A stretch of DNA of 13,720 nucleotides from JALTID01 sp027004335 [NCBI: bacterium] (GTDB lineage Bacteria > JALSQH01): assembly GCA_027004335.1 (NCBI GenBank), contig JALTID010000047.1, forward strand, positions 1 through 13,720. The letters run 5' to 3'. The notes beneath the pieces are model-generated. The model was not told where the DNA came from, searched no databases, and was given only the letters and a program-made list of their open reading frames with translations. The position numbers and the translations under genes are program-made. Of this stretch, positions 1 through 7,458 are shown piece by piece; within the stretch, counting starts at the first letter, position 1; each line of letters starts with the position of its first letter.

Positions 1-209
1 GAGAAGGAGTGGCCACATGGATACTCCATGATGTTCTTAAATATTCATTAGGATTCGCCTCTTTTTTCCCTTTGATGATAAGGGTTGTAATGACAATAAC
101 TGAGGCTATCTTAATTGCTTTTACTTTTTACGCAGGAAAAAAAACAGGAACTCTTGATTATCTTTTTAAGATAAAAAAGAAAGAGGAAGTTGAAACTCCC
201 TCCAGTTAG
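1..209 (+). CDS. C-terminal end of an unidentified membrane protein (5' truncated)
   Basis: The reading frame is open to the left window edge and stops at TAG 207-209. A GTG at position 9 could serve as a start, but the purine-rich AAGGAG next to it overlaps the codon and cannot act as its ribosome site, so this is more likely the 3' end of a longer gene. The visible part holds a hydrophobic stretch (roughly residues 14-42 counted from the GTG) that should form one or two membrane segments. A Lys/Glu-rich, presumably cytoplasmic tail follows (KIKKKEEVE). I do not recognise the family. It converges on the enoyl-CoA hydratase gene, with only one base between the two stop codons and no terminator between them. 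Confidence 0.5.
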   Translation, partial: EGVATWILHDVLKYSLGFASFFPLMIRVVMTITEAILIAFTFYAGKKTGTLDYLFKIKKKEEVETPSS

Positions 210-210
210 A

Positions 211-993
211 TCACTTTCCTTTAAATTCTGGTTTGCGCTTTTCAAGAAATGCTTTTACACCTTCAACTCTATCTTCACTGGCAAATACAAGACCAAAAAG
301 TGATCTTTCAAGCTCAAGTCCTGCTTCAATGGGTAATTCTTTTCCTCTTCTTACAGCATTTTTGGCGTACATTACAGCAAGAGGCCCTCTCTGCGATATC
401 TCTTCAATGGTTTTTTTAGCCTCACCGATAAGATCACCTTCCACAATTCTGTTAGCAAGACCTATTCTGAGAGCTTCTTTAGCTTTAATATGCCTGCCGG
501 TAAGGATTATCTCCATGGCCATATTGGGACCAACCACTCTTGTCAGTCTCTGAGTTCCTCCAAAACCGGGTATAATACCGAGGTTGACCTCTGGCTGCCC
601 AAATACAGCATTTGGAGATGCATAGATAAAATCACAGGCGAGAGCAAGTTCTGTACCTCCTCCAAGGGCATAACCGTTTACAGCAGCAATGACAGGCAGT
701 GGATACTCCTCAATTTTAAGTGTAAGTTTTTGCCCCTCTTCTGTGAATTTTTCTGCTTCCTGTGGTGTCATATCAGGCATTCTGGAAATATCAGCTCCAG
801 CAATGAAAGCTTTTTCTCCTGCACCGGTGATTATGACCCCGCGAATTTCTTCTTTCTCCAGAATTTCATCAAGAGCATTGGAGACCTCCTGAATTGTTTC
901 GGGGTTTAGAGCATTCAAAGCTTTTGGCCTGTTGATTCTGATAATTGCAGCAGGTGCATCGCACTCAAGGATCACATTTTTGTATTCACCCAT
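211..993 (-). CDS. Enoyl-CoA hydratase (crotonase family)
   Basis: 260 aa, the usual length for a single-domain crotonase. It should hydrate 2-enoyl-CoA to 3-hydroxyacyl-CoA, or the reverse, in the cytoplasm. The oxyanion-hole segment is FIAGADIS (residues 63-70). The second CoA-loop motif is ALGGGTELALACD (109-121). Both glutamates used by true hydratases are present: E115 in GGGTE and E135 in QPEVNLGIIPGFGGTQRL. This argues for hydratase rather than isomerase or decarboxylase activity. I chose the ATG at 991-993 because a strong site (CAGGAGGTAATT) lies directly upstream; a longer in-frame extension would run back into the dehydrogenase gene. It is the last gene of the minus-strand operon, 13 bp after hbd. 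Chain-length preference (crotonyl-CoA or longer) cannot be read from the sequence, so I give no crt symbol. Confidence 0.95.
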   Translation of the reverse strand: MGEYKNVILECDAPAAIIRINRPKALNALNPETIQEVSNALDEILEKEEIRGVIITGAGEKAFIAGADISRMPDMTPQEAEKFTEEGQKLTLKIEEYPLPVIAAVNGYALGGGTELALACDFIYASPNAVFGQPEVNLGIIPGFGGTQRLTRVVGPNMAMEIILTGRHIKAKEALRIGLANRIVEGDLIGEAKKTIEEISQRGPLAVMYAKNAVRRGKELPIEAGLELERSLFGLVFASEDRVEGVKAFLEKRKPEFKGK

Positions 994-1006
994 AATTACC
1001 TCCTGT

Positions 1007-1858
1007 TTATTGATAGTTGTAAAAGCCTCTGCCTGTTTTTCTTCCCATCCAGCCGGCAGCAACATATTTTTTAAGAAGAGGGCAGGGACGATATTTGCTA
1101 TCCCCAAGTTCTTTGTGAAGAACTTCCATTATGGCAAGGCAGGTGTCAAGACCGATGAGATCAGCCAGTGCCAGAGGTCCCATTGGCTGATTGGTTCCAA
1201 GTTTCATTGCAGTATCAATATCTTCAACACTTCCCACTCCTTCCATTAGTGCATATACAGCTTCATTTATCATGGGTAAGAGGATCCTGTTTACTATAAA
1301 TCCAGGATAATCCTGTGCAAGCACCGTTGTTTTCCCCATTTTTTCAGCTAATTCTTTTGTGACCTGATATGTTTCATCTGATGTGGGAAGACCTTTTATG
1401 ATTTCTACCAGTTGCATAATTGGCACTGGATTCATAAAATGCATCCCGATCACTTTATCTGGTTTTGATGTCTGTGCAGAAATTTTTGTTATTGAGATGG
1501 AAGATGTGTTGGATGCCAGGATCACATCTTTCCCGGTAATTGAATCTAATTTCTTGAAAATTTCAAACTTTATATTTTCATTTTCAGTTGCTGCTTCAAC
1601 TACAAAATCAACCTCTGAGAATCTGTCAAGCTCTGTTGTAGTTTCTATTCTTCCCATTATTTCTTTATCTTCTCCTTCTTTTAATTTTCCTTTGGAAACA
1701 AATTTTGAAAGACTCTTGGATATGTTATTAATTCCTCTCTGTAAAAATTCCTCAGATATGTCGTTTAAAACCACATGGAATCCTGATGCAGCAGCTACCT
1801 GGGCAATTCCGCTTCCCATCTGACCTGCACCTATAATTCCTATTTTTTTTATATCCAT
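1007..1858 (-). CDS. hbd: 3-hydroxybutyryl-CoA (3-hydroxyacyl-CoA) dehydrogenase
   Basis: 283 aa, matching the stand-alone clostridial-type Hbd size. It should carry out NAD(P)-dependent interconversion of 3-hydroxyacyl-CoA and 3-oxoacyl-CoA in the cytoplasm. The N-terminal Rossmann fold shows [13 protein letters not shown] (8-19), with an acidic residue at the end of the second strand (D33 in LNDIS), which suggests NAD over NADP. The expected active-site residues are S119 in SNTSS, H140 in [10 protein letters not shown]152, and N190 in GFIVNR. The C-terminal dimerisation domain ends with the family signature [11 protein letters not shown]. The start ATG at 1856-1858 is preceded by AAAGGAGGT; an upstream in-frame ATG at 1885 would overlap the DRTGG gene and has no such site. 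It is the third gene of the operon, 19 bp after the DRTGG gene. With the hydratase it provides two adjacent beta-oxidation steps or their reversal. Confidence 0.95.
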   Translation of the reverse strand: MDIKKIGIIGAGQMGSGIAQVAAASGFHVVLNDISEEFLQRGINNISKSLSKFVSKGKLKEGEDKEIMGRIETTTELDRFSEVDFVVEAATENENIKFEIFKKLDSITGKDVILASNTSSISITKISAQTSKPDKVIGMHFMNPVPIMQLVEIIKGLPTSDETYQVTKELAEKMGKTTVLAQDYPGFIVNRILLPMINEAVYALMEGVGSVEDIDTAMKLGTNQPMGPLALADLIGLDTCLAIMEVLHKELGDSKYRPCPLLKKYVAAGWMGRKTGRGFYNYQ

Positions 1859-1877
1859 CTTGGACCTCCTTTGATTT

Positions 1878-2930
1878 TTATTCAAAGATCCTGTTTACAT
1901 TTACATTCTTTTTGACAAGCTCTATTCCTCTCTGAACACGGTGTGGTTCCTTTATCCTGGTCTTGCCGAAGATGGATTCTATTCTATCCACTACAGTAAA
2001 TGTATCATCATCAGTAACAATAACTGGAACACCTCTTTCCTCAGCTCTTGCCAGGATAAGATCATTGGGAACAACACCACCAGTTACAACAATCCCTTTT
2101 GTAGAAGTTTCAATCGCTGCAAGAATTATGTCTGACCTATGTCCTCCTGTTATTACAATTTTGTTTCTTACTTTTCTAAAAAGCTTAAGAGCACTTTCAA
2201 CATCCATGGCACCGATCATGATTTTTTCTACAAGATTATCAAGGTAATCTTCTCCTGTTACAATTTTACTGTTGAGATTTTCGTTTATTTCCCTCATAGT
2301 TATAGCTGCAAGGGAGGGATCATCCGGAATAACTCCCAGCGCTTCTACCCCCTTTTTATTCAAAAATGGTATGATCAATTCATTTACATAATCCATCACT
2401 TCTGGTTTTATCCTGTTCAGAATTACCCCAATCATTCTATCTTTTAATTTCTCTTTTGTTACCAGTACCGGATCTATCAGCAGGTCTGCATCAAGTCTTT
2501 CTACAATTACAGCCTGCAGGTTTAATTTTCTTATTAGATCATACCCTGAGATCCCCAGAAATGCCCCATCAGCAAGAAAGTTTGCTCCACCAACTATAAC
2601 ATACTCTTTTTTCACGCAGATGGAATTAAAGGCCTTTTTGATCTTTTTGATAGGAGAAGAAATTTTCCCCTTCAGAGCTTTTAATTTTAGATCCTGTGTC
2701 AAAACAACCGGTGATAATTCTTTTATATCACTTTTAAGATCGAGTCTTTCTTTTGCAACGACTGCATCCTGATCTACATAAGTATCACCATAAAGGACGG
2801 GAAATTTACCGTAAGGTTTGAAATAGCCTACTTCTTCCCCTTTTTCCTTGAGAATACTTGCCAGTGCAAGGGAAATTATGCTCTTCCCTGTATATGGAAG
2901 TAATGACCCGACATAAATGGCCTTCTTCAT
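1878..2930 (-). CDS. BioD-like P-loop / DRTGG-domain protein (Pta N-terminal-type)
   Basis: 350 aa. Residues 1-205 resemble the BioD-like P-loop domain found at the N terminus of long phosphotransacetylases. They begin with a family-style nucleotide loop, [10 protein letters not shown] (8-17), and include DLLIDPVLV and [10 protein letters not shown] further on. Residues about 210-320 fit the DRTGG domain ([15 protein letters not shown], then [17 protein letters not shown], then [11 protein letters not shown]). The catalytic phosphate acetyltransferase domain is absent: the protein ends about 40 residues after the DRTGG fold. In long Pta enzymes these two domains have a regulatory, ligand-sensing role. 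A free-standing version next to an acyl-CoA synthetase suggests a regulator or accessory factor, but that is inference. The start ATG 2928-2930 has GGAGGAAAG upstream. It sits 15 bp after the synthetase gene and 19 bp before hbd, so it is embedded in the operon. Confidence 0.85.
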   Translation of the reverse strand: MKKAIYVGSLLPYTGKSIISLALASILKEKGEEVGYFKPYGKFPVLYGDTYVDQDAVVAKERLDLKSDIKELSPVVLTQDLKLKALKGKISSPIKKIKKAFNSICVKKEYVIVGGANFLADGAFLGISGYDLIRKLNLQAVIVERLDADLLIDPVLVTKEKLKDRMIGVILNRIKPEVMDYVNELIIPFLNKKGVEALGVIPDDPSLAAITMREINENLNSKIVTGEDYLDNLVEKIMIGAMDVESALKLFRKVRNKIVITGGHRSDIILAAIETSTKGIVVTGGVVPNDLILARAEERGVPVIVTDDDTFTVVDRIESIFGKTRIKEPHRVQRGIELVKKNVNVNRIFE

Positions 2931-2945
2931 TCTTTCCTCCTTTCT

Positions 2946-5069
2946 TTAATTAGAAATTAAGGTTATTCTTGCATCCAATGCATAGGATTTCTTACCTCTG
3001 GGAAGTAATTTTACAGGATTTAGATCAAGTTCAATTATCTCGGGAAAATCGGTGACGAGCTGGGATAATCTGAGAATCATTTCATAGAGTGCGTTAAAAT
3101 CAATACTTTTTTCACCTCTTACTCCAGCTAACAGTGGATAAGAGTTAATCTCTCTCACCATATTTTGTGCCTCCTCTACAGGAATAGGGGCAACTCTGAA
3201 GGAAACATCCTTAAGAACTTCAACATATATTCCTCCAAGACCAAACATGATGAGTGGTCCAAAAGAAGGATCCCTCGTCATTCCCAGAATAACTTCTTTT
3301 CCTCCTGTTATCATTTCCTGGATATCCACACCTAAAATTGCTGCTTTTGGTGATTTTCTTTTTACATTTGTTGTGATCTCCATAAATGCTCTTATAACTC
3401 CTTCCAGGTTTTTGATATTAACTTTTACACCACCAATATCGCTTTTATGGAGAATATCTGGTGAAGAAATTTTCATGACAAGTGGAAATTTTAATTTATC
3501 TGCGATCTGCACCGCTTCATCTATTGATCTGGCCAGATGAGATTCAGGAAAATCAAATCCATACGCTTTGAAGATTTCCTTTGCCTTAACTTCTGAGAGG
3601 TTAAACATCCCTTTTGACATTGAATCAGAAATAATTTCTTTAACTTTTTCCTTGTCCACATCTTCATATTCACGATATGTGGGCTGAGGTTTCCTTGTGA
3701 ATTTATGGTAGTTAACCAGTGCAGCAAAGGATTTTACAGCCTCATCAGGAAATTCAAAATTGGGGATATTGTTTTTGTTCAACAGTTCAATTCCTCTCCT
3801 TACCAGCTTACCTCCCATAAGGGCTGCAAAAATTGGCCTCTTGCAATTTGAGGAAAATTTTACGATTTCCTCAGCTACTTTATATGCATCAGTCATAGAT
3901 TGAGGAGTAAGTATAACAAGAAATCCATCAAAACTTCTATCCTTTTTTAAGATATTGAGGGCATTTTTATATCTATCTTCTCGTGCATCTCCGATTATAT
4001 CAACCGGATTAAAAAGGGCAGCAGTCGGCGGAAGAGCTTCCTTAAGTTCTGCTATTATTTCGGTTTTCGGGGGTTGTAGCTGGATTTTATTTTTCTCACT
4101 TGCATCTGCAGCTAATATGCCAGGCCCACCCGCGTTTGTTATTACAACAAGCTTATTCCCTCTTGGTATCCTTTTCTGGGCAAATCCTTTTGCAAGGTCA
4201 AATAGATCAGCAACATTGTGAATCCTGATTATTCCTGTTTGCTTAAAAGCTGTTGCGAAGGCCTTATCAGAACCTGCAAGTGTACCCGTATGAGATGAAG
4301 CTGCTCTTGCACCAGCAGAGGTACTTCCCGCTTTTATCAGGAGCACCGGTTTTTTTCTGGTTACCTGCTGTGCTACTTTCATAAATCTCTGCCCCTCCTC
4401 AACCCCTTCAATATAGCCTAAAATGACCTCTGTGTCTGGATCTTCCCCCAGATATTCAAGAAAATCTATTTCATCCAGTACAGCTTTGTTCCCGAGACTT
4501 ATGATCTTGGAGAATCCGATTCCTTCCTCCATTGACCAGTCAAGAACCGCTGTTAGTAACGCCCCTGACTGGGAAATAAATGAGATATTGCCCTGGATGG
4601 GCATTTCTGCAGCAAAAGAGGCGTTGACTTTAGATGAAGGGGAAATAATCCCAAGGCAGTTGGGGCCAAGCACCTTCATTCCATATTGTTTTGCCTTTTT
4701 AACAAGTTCCTGTTCTAATTGTGCCCCTTCTGCTCCAACTTCCTTAAAACCAGCAGAAATCACTATTACCGCTTTACAATTTTTTTTAGCAATATCATCA
4801 AGTCCTGAAATAACATACCTGGGTGGGACAATAAAAACTGCAAGGTCTATATCTGAAGAAATTTCTCCAATAGAATGATAAACATTCAACCCAAGAATTT
4901 CATCCCTTTTAGGATTAACTGGATAGATTTCTCCATCAAATTTTCCTTCTATGAGATTTCTTAAAATGTCATTTCCAACTTTTCCTGCTTCTGCTGAGGC
5001 ACCGATAACAGCGATTCTCTGTGGAAAGAAAAAACTATCAGTAATAGCGGTTCTGGAAGAATGGTCCAT
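2946..5069 (-). CDS. ADP-forming acetate/acyl-CoA synthetase, fused alpha-beta chain
   Basis: 707 aa, one chain containing both the alpha and beta parts of ADP-forming acyl-CoA synthetase. It converts acyl-CoA + ADP + Pi to a free acid + CoA + ATP, a substrate-level ATP step of anaerobes and archaea. Domain order: CoA-binding Rossmann domain (about 15-140, IAVIGASAEAGKVG), two succinyl-CoA-ligase-like domains (about 155-460), then a C-terminal ATP-grasp domain (about 485-707). The phosphohistidine is H260 in ASSHTGTLAGSD. A second conserved histidine lies in SPDILHKSDIGGV (H541) of the ATP-grasp half. There is no fused GNAT domain, so it is not a Pat-type protein acetyltransferase. The start is set at ATG 5067-5069; a GTG nine bases upstream lies inside the ribosome site. 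It is the first gene of the minus-strand operon. The substrate could be acetyl-, propionyl-, butyryl- or aryl-CoA; the hbd/hydratase neighbours favour fatty or amino-acid-derived acyl-CoA. Confidence 0.93.
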   Translation of the reverse strand: MDHSSRTAITDSFFFPQRIAVIGASAEAGKVGNDILRNLIEGKFDGEIYPVNPKRDEILGLNVYHSIGEISSDIDLAVFIVPPRYVISGLDDIAKKNCKAVIVISAGFKEVGAEGAQLEQELVKKAKQYGMKVLGPNCLGIISPSSKVNASFAAEMPIQGNISFISQSGALLTAVLDWSMEEGIGFSKIISLGNKAVLDEIDFLEYLGEDPDTEVILGYIEGVEEGQRFMKVAQQVTRKKPVLLIKAGSTSAGARAASSHTGTLAGSDKAFATAFKQTGIIRIHNVADLFDLAKGFAQKRIPRGNKLVVITNAGGPGILAADASEKNKIQLQPPKTEIIAELKEALPPTAALFNPVDIIGDAREDRYKNALNILKKDRSFDGFLVILTPQSMTDAYKVAEEIVKFSSNCKRPIFAALMGGKLVRRGIELLNKNNIPNFEFPDEAVKSFAALVNYHKFTRKPQPTYREYEDVDKEKVKEIISDSMSKGMFNLSEVKAKEIFKAYGFDFPESHLARSIDEAVQIADKLKFPLVMKISSPDILHKSDIGGVKVNIKNLEGVIRAFMEITTNVKRKSPKAAILGVDIQEMITGGKEVILGMTRDPSFGPLIMFGLGGIYVEVLKDVSFRVAPIPVEEAQNMVREINSYPLLAGVRGEKSIDFNALYEMILRLSQLVTDFPEIIELDLNPVKLLPRGKKSYALDARITLISN

Positions 5070-5074
5070 TTTAT

Positions 5075-5082
5075 CCACCTTT
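5075..5082 (-). promoter_or_regulatory. Shine-Dalgarno site that fixes the acyl-CoA synthetase start
   Basis: Read on the minus strand this is AAAGGTGG, then five bases, then ATG (5069-5067). The possible upstream GTG start (5078-5076) is part of this site itself, so initiation at the ATG is favoured. Confidence 0.7.
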
Positions 5083-5083
5083 C

Positions 5084-5111
5084 TTGAAGTTTTCAGCTTT
5101 TGCTATATTAT
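5084..5111 (+). promoter_or_regulatory. Sigma70-type promoter for the MBL-gltX-cysS-que array
   Basis: TTGAAG (5084-5089), a 16-bp spacer, then TATTAT (5106-5111), preceded by a TG at 5101-5102. Transcription should begin near 5118, giving a leader of about 26 nt. The leader contains AAGGAG (5134-5139), five bases before the MBL start codon. It is weaker than the opposing promoter by match to consensus. The nine following genes show no gap large enough for an obvious second promoter. Confidence 0.6.
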
Positions 5112-5135
5112 AAAATTTAAAGAAAGCCCTTTCAA
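5107..5135 (-). promoter_or_regulatory. Sigma70-type promoter for the acyl-CoA operon
   Basis: On the minus strand: TTGAAA (5135-5130), a 17-bp spacer, then TATAAT (5112-5107), a near-consensus promoter. Transcription should begin near 5100, giving a leader of about 30 nt before the synthetase ATG. Its -35 box overlaps the ribosome site of the divergent MBL gene, and its -10 box almost coincides with that of the opposite promoter. Confidence 0.75.
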
Positions 5136-5144
5136 GGAGATTTT

Positions 5145-6065
5145 ATGAGGAGATTTGTTGATATAGGAAAATTTGATGATCGATTATACCTCATGGGGAA
5201 TGCTTACATGCCCATTTATTATTTGAAAGGTGATACTGTGAGCGCCCTTACAGAGGCAGGTGTAACATTCATGGGACCAATAGTTGTTCAGCAGATTAAG
5301 GAACTTAGTCTGAAAGAACCCTCCTATATTTTTTTAACCCATTCTCACTATGACCATCTGGGAGCTGTTCCCTATTACAAAAAAAGTTTTCCTGAGGTTA
5401 AAGTTGCTGGAAGCCCTCTTATTGAACGAGTAATGTCAAGTGAAAGGGCAGTGGAATTAATAAGGAAGCTTAACTATAATGATCTTAAAGCCTTTGATCT
5501 TGAAGATAGTTTTAAAAAAGAAGATGTCGAATTTGAGCCATTTAATCTTGACATAGAAGTGAAAGAGGGGGATCAATTTGAACTTGGTGGAATTACTGTT
5601 CAAATATTTGAGACCCCCGGTCATACTAAAGATGCAATTTCTTACTATGTTCCTGAAATAAAAGGGATCTGCTTTGGAGAAGCTGGTGGCGTACCTGAAC
5701 TTTCTGGAAAAATCCAGCCAGAGTTTACCTCAAGTGTGGAAAATTACATTGCTTCTTTAAAAAAGCTGGAGAACCTGGAACTTGAGATTATCTGTCTTGC
5801 CCATGGTGGGATCATCTACGGTGAGGATGCAAGAGGTTACATTAAAAGATCACTGGAAAGTGCTATTCAATTTAAGGAGAGAATAATCAATTACTATAAA
5901 GAGCTTGGGGATATCGAAGCAGTGGTTGAAAAAATACTCTCTGAGGATTATAAAGGTGGTCAGATATCACAGCCAGAGGTTCCTTACAGGATAAATCTTG
6001 AGGCAATGGTTAAAAAGGTAACCCAGGAATCTAAAACTAAAGAGGAACTTAATGTTAAGGGTTAG
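5145..6065 (+). CDS. MBL-fold metallo-hydrolase
   Basis: 306 aa, cytoplasmic by the lack of a signal peptide. The metal-binding motif HSHYDH (H66, H68, D70, H71) is complete. The third-ligand histidine is in ETPGHT (H160) and the last one in LAHGG (H220). The position normally held by the bridging aspartate (usually GD) reads FGEAGG, with E179. This is either a family trait or a change in metal chemistry. The C-terminal 80 residues are helical and charged. The fold covers glyoxalase II-like thioesterases, lactonases and many others, so the substrate is not known. Because it is divergently transcribed from acyl-CoA genes, a thioesterase-type role is possible but is only inference. The start ATG 5145 has AAGGAG five bases upstream. 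Its last 14 bases overlap gltX. Confidence 0.88.
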   Translation: MRRFVDIGKFDDRLYLMGNAYMPIYYLKGDTVSALTEAGVTFMGPIVVQQIKELSLKEPSYIFLTHSHYDHLGAVPYYKKSFPEVKVAGSPLIERVMSSERAVELIRKLNYNDLKAFDLEDSFKKEDVEFEPFNLDIEVKEGDQFELGGITVQIFETPGHTKDAISYYVPEIKGICFGEAGGVPELSGKIQPEFTSSVENYIASLKKLENLELEIICLAHGGIIYGEDARGYIKRSLESAIQFKERIINYYKELGDIEAVVEKILSEDYKGGQISQPEVPYRINLEAMVKKVTQESKTKEELNVKG

Positions 6066-7452
6066 ATTTGCTCCTTCCCCTACGGGGGATCTCCATGTGG
6101 GTAATATCAGAATAGCAGTTCTTAATCATCTTATGAAAATTAAATATAATGGGAGTCTTATTCTAAGAATAGATGATACAGATATTGAGAGGAATTCACC
6201 CGATGGTGAAGAGAGAATTTATTCTCAGCTGAAATGGCTTGGAATTGAATGGGATGAGGGTCCCGATAGAGGAGGAGGATATGGTCCTTACAGACAGTCT
6301 GAAAGAGGAGAAATTTATCAGGAAATTATAGAAGAACTGAAGAGAAAAAATTTAATTTATCCCTGTTTCTGTACTGATGAAGAGATTGCCCAGATGCATA
6401 CAATGCAGAGACTCAAGGGGGAGCCTCCACACTATGATGGAAGGTGTTTTAACCTCTCAGAGAAAGAGAGAAATAATCTCCTGAAAGAAAAACCTCCCGT
6501 ATGGAGATTCAGAATACTGGGTCTTGATGAAATTGTGGTTGAGGATCTTTTACATGGGGAGATTCATTTTTCCCCTGTAGATCTGGGAGGTGATTTTGTT
6601 GTTATCAGGAGTAACGGAAGGATCATGTATAATCTTGCAACTGTTGTGGATGATCACTATATGCAGATAACCCACATAATCAGAGGGGAAGATCATCTTT
6701 CCAATACAGCCAAACAGATAGCCATCTACAGAGCTCTGGGGTGGAATATCCCCCAGTGGATCCATATTCCGATGATAGTTTCGCCAGATGGTAGAAAACT
6801 GAGTAAGAGGGAGGAAAGTATAACAGTTAATGAGTTGAAAGATAAAAGGTATATACCCCATGCAATCTATTTTTATCTTGGTACTCTTGGATGGTCTCAG
6901 ATTCCCTCTGAACCTCTTTTTCCTGAAGAACTTGCCAGGAATTTTAAACCTGAGAAACTTGGTACATCACTTAATAGATGGGATGAGAGGACTCTTGCTT
7001 CGTGGAACAGGAAATTTCTGAAAAAATTAAAAGGTGAAATGCTCCTGGAGCTTATAGAGGAGTATTTGCCGGAACTGTCAGAAAAATTCCTTTCAAATTT
7101 TAGCAGAGAAAAAGCCATTGAAATTGTAGAACTGGTAAAGGAAGATGTTGAGAGTGTCACTGATTTTGAAAAATTTTTGAGAATTTTCTATGAGGATGAA
7201 ATCCCGATGAATGAAAAATGTGGTGAAATCATTGAGGAGCTTTTACCATTACTTGATTGTGACATTGAAGGTGATGTAATTGAAAACTGCATAAATTTAG
7301 CAGGAGAGAAGGGGATATCCAAGAAAAAGATATTTAAGTTTATCCGTTGTGTATTGACCGGACTTGATTCTGGTCCCCCCCTGGGGGAAATTGTGAGGTT
7401 ACTTAATAGTGATAAAATAAAGATAAGATTCAGTAAGATTGTGGAGGTATAG
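6052..7452 (+). CDS. gltX: Glutamyl-tRNA synthetase
   Basis: 466 aa, full length for bacterial GluRS. It charges tRNA-Glu (possibly also tRNA-Gln) with glutamate. The class I signature appears as HVGN (15-18) within RFAPSPTGDLHVGN. The KMSKS equivalent is KLSKR (249-253) in SPDGRKLSKRE. A zinc-type knuckle is visible at PCFC (C105, C107) and YDGRC (Y128, C132). RGEDHLSNTAKQIAIY is the usual substrate-pocket segment. The C-terminal anticodon-binding helical domain is present, so it is not the truncated glutamyl-Q tRNA-Asp synthetase, even though que genes lie nearby. The start ATG 6052 overlaps the MBL gene by 14 bp and has AGAGGA just upstream, so translational coupling is likely. The gene is followed after 6 bp by cysS. 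Discriminating or non-discriminating activity cannot be told here. Confidence 0.96.
   Translation: MLRVRFAPSPTGDLHVGNIRIAVLNHLMKIKYNGSLILRIDDTDIERNSPDGEERIYSQLKWLGIEWDEGPDRGGGYGPYRQSERGEIYQEIIEELKRKNLIYPCFCTDEEIAQMHTMQRLKGEPPHYDGRCFNLSEKERNNLLKEKPPVWRFRILGLDEIVVEDLLHGEIHFSPVDLGGDFVVIRSNGRIMYNLATVVDDHYMQITHIIRGEDHLSNTAKQIAIYRALGWNIPQWIHIPMIVSPDGRKLSKREESITVNELKDKRYIPHAIYFYLGTLGWSQIPSEPLFPEELARNFKPEKLGTSLNRWDERTLASWNRKFLKKLKGEMLLELIEEYLPELSEKFLSNFSREKAIEIVELVKEDVESVTDFEKFLRIFYEDEIPMNEKCGEIIEELLPLLDCDIEGDVIENCINLAGEKGISKKKIFKFIRCVLTGLDSGPPLGEIVRLLNSDKIKIRFSKIVEV
7374..7388. repeat. Small C7/G5 inverted repeat within gltX
   Basis: TCCCCC (7374-7379), CCT loop, GGGGGA (7383-7388). It encodes the GPPLGE segment near the GltX C terminus. 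It includes a run of seven C, unusual in this AT-rich window. No U tract follows, so it is not a terminator. Confidence 0.5.
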
Positions 7453-7458
7453 ATTGAT

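Noticed and set aside
1007-1107. N-terminal extension of the hydratase into the hbd gene
   Set aside because: The extension lies out of frame in the conserved end of hbd (GRGFYNY), and the ATG at 993 has a strong ribosome site at the right spacing.
6052-7452. GltX as a glutamyl-Q tRNA-Asp synthetase, given nearby queuosine genes
   Set aside because: The protein is 466 aa with the anticodon-binding domain and KLSKR loop; the glutamyl-Q enzyme is truncated to about 300 aa.
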